This document shows, piece by piece, positions 62,791 to 64,000 of a stretch of DNA of 64,000 nucleotides; the stretch's first letter is position 1, and each line of letters begins with the position of its first letter. A program made the position numbers and the translations under genes. Origin of the DNA: Candidatus Poribacteria bacterium (lineage in GTDB: Bacteria; Poribacteria; WGA-4E; WGA-3G); NCBI GenBank assembly GCA_022821725.1, contig JAJEDB010000046.1, positions 28,745 through 92,744 of the forward strand. The letters run 5' to 3'. Below the pieces are notes generated by a model. That model was not told where the DNA came from, made no database searches, and saw nothing but the letters and a program-made list of their open reading frames with translations.

Positions 62791-62952
62791 TTATTTCATA
62801 GCGTCTACCGACAAACACCCCTCAATGGCTTCATAGATATTTTCAAGCAATTCTTCAAACGTGTCGCCTTGCGTGGCACAGCCCACGATTGCTGGCACTT
62901 CTGCCCAATACCCGCCTTCTTCAGCTGTGTGAATAACGATCTTTAATTTCAT
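62791..62952 (-). CDS. HicB-like antitoxin-type protein (orphan)
   Basis: A protein of 53 residues from ATG 62952 ('MKLKIVIHTAEEGGYWAEVP'); the frame is open to 62994 but without a ribosome site. 'AIVGCATQGDTFEELLENIY' and 'EAIEGCL' are the HicB pattern. No hicA is found in the 160 bases on either side, so it is either an orphan or acts with another toxin. Confidence 0.7.
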   Translation of the reverse strand: MKLKIVIHTAEEGGYWAEVPAIVGCATQGDTFEELLENIYEAIEGCLSVDAMK

Positions 62953-63019
62953 AACTTTAGATTTGCTCCTTAAATAACCGTGGTAAAGACGCATTTATCT
63001 GCGAAAAACTGCAATCCCG

Positions 63020-63108
63020 TTAAGCCACTTCCTCGAATTCCGCTAATTCACGGGCGTAATCAAAACAGGCTTGAATCTGTATCGCTTTGAGATCTGGGAA
63101 TTTAGCTG
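63020..63108 (-). pseudogene. 3' remnant of a DUF433 antitoxin
   Basis: A frame ending at TAA (63022-63020) reads 'AKFPDLKAIQIQACFDYARE' and 'LAEFEEVA', which matches the C-terminal end of DUF433 proteins (compare 'LLEYEDIVACLQFASRKI' of the intact gene at 63449). Only the last 30 codons remain, with no start codon. It lies directly after the DUF5615 gene. Confidence 0.45.
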
Positions 63109-63110
63109 AT

Positions 63111-63452
63111 TTATGAAATGGCTGTAATTTCTATCAAAGATTCACCGGATTGTAAAAGCGAAAAGACTTTTTGGAAGTTCTGTCGCAGAATCTCACGCAT
63201 TTGAGCATTTGATGTGTTGCCACAAGTTACCCAAACAACCTGTGGTGGGGGCCCTAATTGATTTAACAAGTGAACAAAGTCTTGATCTTTGGTTATTACA
63301 ACTGCATTTGCCTCGCGCGCTGCGAAAAAGATGCTTCTATCGTTAGCCTCTTGGAACCCGAGCCATTCAAGCGAAAAAACTTGCACCCCAAATGTTTCAT
63401 TGAGCCAAGGGGCAAGTGCCGGAGAAAGTTGCACATCGATCCAAAACTTCAT
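63111..63452 (-). CDS. DUF5615 family PIN-like toxin
   Basis: A protein of 113 residues. 'MKFWIDVQLSPALAPWLNE' (first acidic residue), 'GFQEANDRSIFFAAREANAV' and 'VITKDQDFVHLL' are the PIN-like DUF5615 signature. It is a predicted ribonuclease toxin. It starts with ATGA overlapping the stop of the DUF433 gene, the standard arrangement for this pair. Confidence 0.88.
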   Translation of the reverse strand: MKFWIDVQLSPALAPWLNETFGVQVFSLEWLGFQEANDRSIFFAAREANAVVITKDQDFVHLLNQLGPPPQVVWVTCGNTSNAQMREILRQNFQKVFSLLQSGESLIEITAIS

Positions 63453-63661
63453 GCAGCAATTACGGGATGGTTAATTTTTCGTGAGGCGAATTGGAGACAC
63501 GCAACAATGTCTTCGTATTCCAGCAGTGGCATTTCGTCAAGGATTTCTTGAAAAGAGAGCCCAGCAGCCAGCAAATCTAAGACATCCGTTACCCGAATCC
63601 GCATCCCTCGAATGCAGGGACGTCCACCGCACTGTTCCGGATTAAAAGTTATTCTGTCCAT
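63449..63661 (-). CDS. DUF433 family antitoxin
   Basis: A protein of 70 residues with the full pattern: 'CGGRPCIRGMRIRVTDVLDL', 'LAAGLSFQEILDEMPLL' and 'YEDIVACLQFASRKI', a winged-helix-like DNA-binding antitoxin. GGAGGAACAGGGC precedes the start. It overlaps the toxin gene by four bases (ATGA). Confidence 0.9.
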   Translation of the reverse strand: MDRITFNPEQCGGRPCIRGMRIRVTDVLDLLAAGLSFQEILDEMPLLEYEDIVACLQFASRKINHPVIAA

Positions 63662-64000
63662 GCCCTGTTCCTCCTTTTTGTGTTAATCATAACACATCTG
63701 TCGAGAGAATTTCAACCAAATTTAACCTCTCACTAACGCTATTGAGTTTTCCCTTTTTTTACGCGTTTTTGATACCCCTCCCCGGTAGGTGCGGAGTGTC
63801 CAATTAATTCTAAACTTCACTATAAAAACGTGAGTTCGGAAAAAGATTTATGATTTCAGGGTCTCTGACACGCCTGAAAGTTCTGAAGGTCTTGCGGGTT
63901 CAGCGAGGGTTTCTTCTCTAAATACGTATAAGCGATCAAGGCAGAAACAACATTCACTTGGAAGTTGAGAAAACTTCTATGTCGCGTGTGTTCTATTTGC
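63662..64000. other. Non-coding sequence at the window edge (339 bases)
   Basis: I see no coding frame, RNA gene or repeat shared with the rest of the window here. Confidence 0.4.

Overview
The window looks like chromosomal DNA of a Gram-negative, probably uncultured marine bacterium. Three things suggest Candidatus Poribacteria or a close relative: six phytanoyl-CoA dioxygenase (PhyH) family genes, two secreted leucine-rich-repeat (LRR) proteins with cohesin/dockerin modules and an 'NYPNPFNPETW' C-terminal module, and a LamG-type secreted protein. This placement is inferred from gene content only. TonB, two TonB-dependent receptors and a DUF5916 barrel protein show that an outer membrane is present. 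I recognised no rRNA, tRNA, CRISPR array, transposase or prophage gene.

Layout. 1-8.2 kb: a 5'-cut Uma2 nuclease-like gene, a DUF362 + PhyH pair, a broken DUF433 remnant, a two-gene cassette (Rossmannoid/TIR-like protein plus a tiny basic protein), a minus-strand PhyH-PhyH-LamG operon, and a divergent PhyH gene. 8.3-18.1 kb: a large locus of circularly permuted ATP-grasp, alpha-E and transglutaminase/DUF2126 genes, with the ATP-grasp/alpha-E pair present once as two genes and once as a fusion; this is a predicted peptide-synthesis or protein-tagging system. 18.2-24.6 kb: MazG, a uronate-isomerase-like enzyme, secG-tpiA-gap (no pgk), a TrmJ-like methyltransferase and a PIN toxin module. 24.8-34.6 kb: a 1059-residue transporter-like/spermidine-synthase-like/TPR fusion, then two secreted LRR proteins; the second is fused to a cytochrome c module but broken by a frameshift. 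34.7-44.7 kb: aspS, a dicarboxylate symporter, an AI-2E permease, der, a 2-hydroxyacid dehydrogenase and a purine permease. 44.8-50.1 kb: PhyH, membrane proteins, purF, purM and a FliG-like protein. 50.1-58.2 kb: tonB, DUF5916 and two TonB-dependent receptors, all on the minus strand. 58.6-63.7 kb: PhyH, HicAB, a formylglycine-enzyme-like protein, a lipoate-ligase-like protein with a beta-propeller partner, a lone HicB-like gene, and a DUF433/DUF5615 toxin-antitoxin pair.

Three themes stand out. First, four consecutive genes (aspS, symporter, AI-2E permease, der) each carry an extra in-frame segment compared with their families; the AI-2E permease contains an apparent beta-propeller. A fifth gene (24821) carries a 60-bp palindromic element read as 20 codons. 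Second, an intergenic repeat of about 115-130 bp joins a terminator-like hairpin to a TATAAT box that stands exactly six bases before the next gene's ATG; shorter relatives of its 3' end occur elsewhere. Third, start codons are sometimes unusual: a TTG with an excellent Shine-Dalgarno at 42295, and probable CTG starts at 55913 and perhaps 61057 that would restore otherwise missing N-termini.
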